From Methyloceanibacter sp. (lineage in GTDB: Bacteria > Pseudomonadota > Alphaproteobacteria > Rhizobiales > Methyloligellaceae), in NCBI GenBank assembly GCA_025449615.1, contig JANWJA010000047.1, forward strand, positions 1 through 10,302: a stretch of 10,302 nt of DNA. The letters run 5' to 3'. The notes beneath the pieces are model-generated. The model saw only the letters and a program-made list of their open reading frames with translations. It did not search any database and was not told the origin of the DNA. Shown piece by piece: positions 7,326 to 10,302 of the stretch (the first letter of the stretch is position 1; every line of letters starts with the position of its first letter). Both the position numbers and the translations under genes were made by a program.

Positions 7326-8256
7326 CGAACGCTCCCATCCGCTTGGCGACCCAGAGATAGACCGCCATGATCGCCATCGGCACCACGGTGAAGGCGGCTG
7401 CCAGCGGCACATTTCCGGCCGTTCCCTGCAGCGTATATACCGCCTGCCCGATCATGAGACGTGAGTTCCCGACGATCGTCGGTACGATGTAATCGCCGAG
7501 AGTCAGCGAGAAGGTGAAGATGGAGCCGGCGATGATGCCGGGAAGCGCCAGCGGAAAGATCACCGTCCAGAACGTCTGTCTCGGCTCCGCGCCGAGATCA
7601 GCCGCCGCCTCGATATAATTCGAAGGCACACGCTCTAGCGCCGCCTGCACCGGCAGGATCATGTAGGGGATCCAGATATAAACGAATACCAGGAAGGTGC
7701 CGATATAGCTGAACGACAGCGACGGACCGCCGATGGTCGGCAGCGCCAGAATGCCGTCGAGCAGCCAATTGAGATGCAAACCTTTGGCCATCCAGGTGAT
7801 GATGCCTTCTTTGGCCAGGATTAATTTCCAGGCATAGACCTTGACCAGATAGCTCGACCATAGCGGCATCATCACCGCGAGATAGAATAGCGCCTTGGTC
7901 CAGCCGCGCGCATAGCGCGCCGCATAATAGGCAATCGGAAAGCCGATCACCGCGCAAGCTAGCGTGACGAGCGCCGACATCGCGACGGTGCGAAAGATGA
8001 TCTGGAGGTTCGACGTTTCGAGCAGCTGCGCATAGGTCGCAAGCGTAAACTCATGGACGATCAACCCGGAATAATCGTCGAGCGAATAAAAACTCTGCAG
8101 CAGGAGCGCGAAAAGCGAGCCGATATAGACGACTCCGATCCACAACAAAGGCGGCAACAACAGCAGAAGGGTAAGCAACTTGGGATACGCCAACAGGAAA
8201 TCGGAGATCCTGTCGAGGACCCCATCTTCCCTCTCGGCGGTCGTCACTTGGCTCAA
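7315..8256 (-). CDS. ydcU: Polyamine-type ABC transporter permease (YdcU/PotH-like)
   Basis: The 313-residue product is the larger of two inner-membrane permeases. After a polar N-terminus it has a strongly hydrophobic segment rich in Leu (about 27-53), then membrane segments near 88-112, 121-145, 181-203, 234-258 and 284-304. The EAA loop is [15 protein letters not shown] (216-230) followed by FPLALPG (234-240). Segment pattern and length agree with YdcU/PotH, whose long first periplasmic loop is also present (about 54-85). The start is TTG at 8256, immediately after the ATPase stop codon, and is backed by GGAGGA seven bases upstream. A GTG at 8247 would lie 16 bases from that site and is less likely. 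The gene overlaps the next permease gene by 11 bases, so the two membrane subunits are probably made in coupled amounts. Confidence 0.9.
   Translation of the reverse strand: MSQVTTAEREDGVLDRISDFLLAYPKLLTLLLLLPPLLWIGVVYIGSLFALLLQSFYSLDDYSGLIVHEFTLATYAQLLETSNLQIIFRTVAMSALVTLACAVIGFPIAYYAARYARGWTKALFYLAVMMPLWSSYLVKVYAWKLILAKEGIITWMAKGLHLNWLLDGILALPTIGGPSLSFSYIGTFLVFVYIWIPYMILPVQAALERVPSNYIEAAADLGAEPRQTFWTVIFPLALPGIIAGSIFTFSLTLGDYIVPTIVGNSRLMIGQAVYTLQGTAGNVPLAAAFTVVPMAIMAVYLWVAKRMGAFDVL
7332..7336 (-). promoter_or_regulatory. Ribosome binding site of the ydcV-like gene
   Basis: Reads GGGAG on the minus strand, six bases before the ATG at 7325. It lies within the last codons of the upstream permease gene, as expected for coupled translation. 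Confidence 0.65.
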
Positions 8257-9279
8257 CTAAGCGTCCTCCATGGTGATCATGGCGGCCCTGGGCCAAATCA
8301 GCCGAACCTTGTTGCCCACCTCGAAACTGGCCCCGACGGCAGGCACTTCCGCCGCGATGCGCGCATTCTCGGTTTCGACGCTGAAGCGGGTCACTGACCC
8401 CTGATAACTGATCATCTTGATTTCGCCGTCGGCGTGAGCGCTTTGCGCCGGCGCCGCCGTGCCGGGCGCGAACACGCCGACCTTCTCCGGTCTGAGACTG
8501 GTCCATATCGCCGCCCCGCCATGATCGGACGCAAATGCAGGCGAAAGCACGTTCGACGATCCGACGAAATCGGCGACAAAGCGCGACTGCGGCCGCTCAT
8601 AGACGTCAGTGGGTACGCCGACCTGAATAATCTTGCCGTCGTTGAAGATGGCGACGCGATCGGCCATCGACAGCGCCTCGCCTTGATCGTGTGTGACAAA
8701 CACGAAGGTGATGCCGAGCTTCTTCTGCAACGCCTTCAGCTCTTCCTGCATCTGCTCTCTGAGCTTGAGGTCGAGCGCCCCCAGCGGCTCATCGAGCAGC
8801 AGCACCTTCGGACCGTTGACCAGCGCACGTGCGAGCGCCACGCGCTGGCGCTGGCCACCGGAGAGCTGCGACGGACGCCGATCTTCATATTTGGCGAGCT
8901 TCACCATGGCGAGCGCGTCGCGCGCTTTGGCTTCGCGCTCAGCCTTCGCCACGCCCTTGATCCTGAGACCGTAGGCGACATTCTCGCCGACCGTCATATG
9001 CGGAAACAGCGCATAGTCCTGAAACACGGTATTGACGTTGCGCTTGTAAGGCGGAACGCCCTCGGCGGTTTCACCGAAAATTTCGATATGGCCTTCGTTG
9101 GGCTGTTCGAACCCCGCGATCAGGCGCAAGCAGGTGGTTTTGCCTGAGCCTGAAGGCCCGAGCATGGCGAAGAACTCGCCTTCCTTGATGTCGAGTGTGA
9201 CGCCATCGACGGCGCGGACCGAGCCGAACCGGCGCGAGACATTGCGGAAGCTGACGGCTGAGGACATTGGACGGGCCAT
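8257..9279 (-). CDS. ydcT: Polyamine-type ABC transporter ATP-binding protein (YdcT/PotA-like)
   Basis: The 340-residue product is a complete ABC ATPase with a C-terminal TOBE-type regulatory region (about 255-335). Motifs are Walker A GPSGSGKTT (41-49), Q-loop VFQDYALFP (85-93), signature LSGGQRQR (139-146), Walker B VLLLDEP (159-165), D-loop GALD (167-170) and the switch His in FVTHDQ (194-199). These place it in the spermidine/putrescine-iron-sugar importer group; it energises the two adjacent permeases from the cytosolic face. The ATG at 9279 is used, but an ATG at 9267 (residue 5) is equally possible, since neither has a clear ribosome binding site. A strong hairpin ends five bases before the first ATG and may limit its initiation. 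The stop codon abuts the TTG start of the next permease gene. Confidence 0.92.
   Translation of the reverse strand: MARPMSSAVSFRNVSRRFGSVRAVDGVTLDIKEGEFFAMLGPSGSGKTTCLRLIAGFEQPNEGHIEIFGETAEGVPPYKRNVNTVFQDYALFPHMTVGENVAYGLRIKGVAKAEREAKARDALAMVKLAKYEDRRPSQLSGGQRQRVALARALVNGPKVLLLDEPLGALDLKLREQMQEELKALQKKLGITFVFVTHDQGEALSMADRVAIFNDGKIIQVGVPTDVYERPQSRFVADFVGSSNVLSPAFASDHGGAAIWTSLRPEKVGVFAPGTAAPAQSAHADGEIKMISYQGSVTRFSVETENARIAAEVPAVGASFEVGNKVRLIWPRAAMITMEDA
8264..8269 (-). promoter_or_regulatory. Ribosome binding site of the ydcU-like gene
   Basis: Reads GGAGGA on the minus strand, seven bases before the TTG at 8256 and inside the last codons of the ATPase gene. This ideal spacing is what identifies the unusual TTG start. 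Confidence 0.8.
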
Positions 9280-9284
9280 TGCGG

Positions 9285-9314
9285 AAGCGGCCCGGCTTTG
9301 ATGCCGGGCCGCTT
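9285..9314 (-). terminator. Intra-operon stem-loop between the binding-protein and ATPase genes
   Basis: Read on the minus strand, a perfect 12-bp stem (arms AAGCGGCCCGGC and GCCGGGCCGCTT, ten of the twelve pairs G-C) closes a six-base loop ATCAAA. It lies between the binding-protein stop and the ATPase start. No T-run follows in the direction of transcription, so it is unlikely to be a full intrinsic terminator. Such structures after binding-protein genes usually act as partial terminators or protect the upstream mRNA from 3' decay, giving more binding protein than transporter core. The role here is inferred from position. Confidence 0.7.
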
Positions 9315-9327
9315 TATGCTGGATCAG

Positions 9328-10302
9328 TTACTTGCCAAGAATGGCAATATAGTCCTTTGCCCATTGCGAGTAGGGAACGCAGCTGCCTTCCTTTTCGCAT
9401 TTGGCCGTTGGCGTCCGCCAGAACCAGATCTTCTCGAAATTGTCGAAGCCGTTGGTGGCGCAACCAGTGTCCGTCAGGAGCTCGTTGCCCTTGCATGCCG
9501 CAGGCACCGTCGGCACTGATCCAAACCAGGCCGCGACATCGCCTTGCACCTTTGGACTGAGCGAATGCTCCATCCATTTGTAAGCGCAATTCGGATGCTT
9601 TGCGTCCGCATGCAACATCGTGGTATCGGCCCAGCCCGTTGCCCCTTCAGCCGGAATGGTCGAAGCGACCGGCTTCTTGTCGGCAGCCAATAGATTGACC
9701 TGGAACGGCCAGGACGAAGACGCGACGACGCCTTCATTCTTGAAGTCGTCCACTTGCACCATGGCGTCGTGCCAATAGCGGCCGACCAGAGCGCGCTGTG
9801 CCTGAAGCAGCTCGACCGCCGCCTTGTATTGTTCGGCATTGAGCTCGTACGGATTCTTGATGCCGAGCTCCGGCTTCTTCTTCATCAGATAGACGGCGGC
9901 GTCGGCGATATAGATCGGGCCGTCATAGGCCTGCACCCGTCCCTTGTTGCTCTTGCCGTCCGGGAGCTTCTGCTCCTCGAACACCACCGACCAACTCGTC
10001 GGCGCGTCCTTGAAGACATCAGTGTTGTAGGCAAGCACATTGGGGCCCCACTGGTAGGGGACGCCGTAGTGAACGCCATCGACAGTGTGCCAGGGGGCAT
10101 CTTTCAGCCGGTCGTCCACGGTCTTCCAGCTGGGCACCAGGTCGATATTGACCGGTTGGACTTTCTTGCCCGCGACCAAGCGCAACGACGCATCGCCCGA
10201 CGCGGTGACGAGATCGAACCCGCCTTGGTTCATCAGCGTCACCATCTCGTCGGACGTTGCCGCCGTCTTGACGTTGACCTTGCAGCCCGTCTCCTTCTCG
10301 AA
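9328..10302 (-). CDS. ydcS: Polyamine-type ABC transporter periplasmic substrate-binding protein (YdcS/PotD-like), N-terminus missing
   Basis: The visible 324 residues run in frame from the window edge (FEKETGCKV...) to a TAA stop; the signal peptide and first residues lie outside. The frame is open to the edge, so the Met at 10245 is internal and not the start. The sequence fits the PotD/YdcS family of extracytoplasmic solute-binding proteins: TSDEMVTLMNQGGFDLVTASGD (residues 17 to about 38), YGVPYQWGPNVLAYN, WSVVF, and the late PTVPAACKGNELL and FWRTP segments. It would capture a polyamine such as putrescine in the periplasm and deliver it to the two permeases. E. coli YdcS, with which it shares operon order, has also been reported to act on polyhydroxybutyrate; whether that applies here cannot be seen. 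Several cysteines near the C-terminus could form disulfides in the periplasm. Compared with YdcS, roughly 55-60 N-terminal residues are missing. Confidence 0.9.
   Translation of the reverse strand, partial: FEKETGCKVNVKTAATSDEMVTLMNQGGFDLVTASGDASLRLVAGKKVQPVNIDLVPSWKTVDDRLKDAPWHTVDGVHYGVPYQWGPNVLAYNTDVFKDAPTSWSVVFEEQKLPDGKSNKGRVQAYDGPIYIADAAVYLMKKKPELGIKNPYELNAEQYKAAVELLQAQRALVGRYWHDAMVQVDDFKNEGVVASSSWPFQVNLLAADKKPVASTIPAEGATGWADTTMLHADAKHPNCAYKWMEHSLSPKVQGDVAAWFGSVPTVPAACKGNELLTDTGCATNGFDNFEKIWFWRTPTAKCEKEGSCVPYSQWAKDYIAILGK

Noticed and set aside
8434..9147. 237-codon open frame opposite the ATPase gene
   Set aside because: It is antisense to all the conserved ABC motifs and has no domain of its own.

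Overview
The window looks like chromosome from a GC-rich alphaproteobacterium, most likely of the Hyphomicrobiales (Rhizobiales). This is inferred from overall base composition, from the hpnA-hpnB-hpnC-hpnD gene order typical of hopanoid producers in that group, and from general protein character. No rRNA, tRNA, mobile element or CRISPR array was seen. Coding density is very high, and no stretch over 300 bases lacks a gene.

Left part (1-4232, all on the minus strand, so read from right to left): a gene for a NamZ/YbbC-type (DUF1343) putative exo-N-acetylmuramidase is followed, 16 bases later, by hpnA (NAD-dependent sugar epimerase-like), hpnB (membrane glycosyltransferase), hpnC (hydroxysqualene synthase) and the first 18 codons of what is probably hpnD (presqualene diphosphate synthase). 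hpnA/hpnB and hpnB/hpnC overlap by 4 bases (GTGA and ATGA), and hpnC and the next gene are 2 bases apart, so this is a translationally coupled operon. hpnC and hpnD supply squalene for hopanoids; hpnA and hpnB are hopanoid-associated genes whose exact steps are less clear.

Middle (4233-5036): a 114-base divergent intergenic region separates the namZ-like gene from a plus-strand gene for a cytosolic-looking protein with a CBM9-like carbohydrate-binding fold. This gene ends only 7 bases from the convergent end of the next operon.

Right part (5044-10302, minus strand): an operon with the same order as Escherichia coli ydcSTUVW. It holds a substrate-binding protein (N-terminus outside the window), an ATPase, two inner-membrane permeases and a gamma-aminobutyraldehyde dehydrogenase. 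Together these suggest putrescine/polyamine uptake plus oxidation of the derived aldehyde to GABA. A perfect 12-bp stem-loop sits between the binding-protein gene and the ATPase gene. It probably holds expression of the transporter core below that of the binding protein.

Nothing here looks like a wholly new defence or mobile system. The points most worth a second look are the peptidoglycan-type enzyme heading the hopanoid operon, its Glu-to-Gln change in a motif I recall as catalytic, the unexplained CBM9-like neighbour, the TTGCA/TGCAA cluster in the divergent promoter region, and the intra-operon hairpin.
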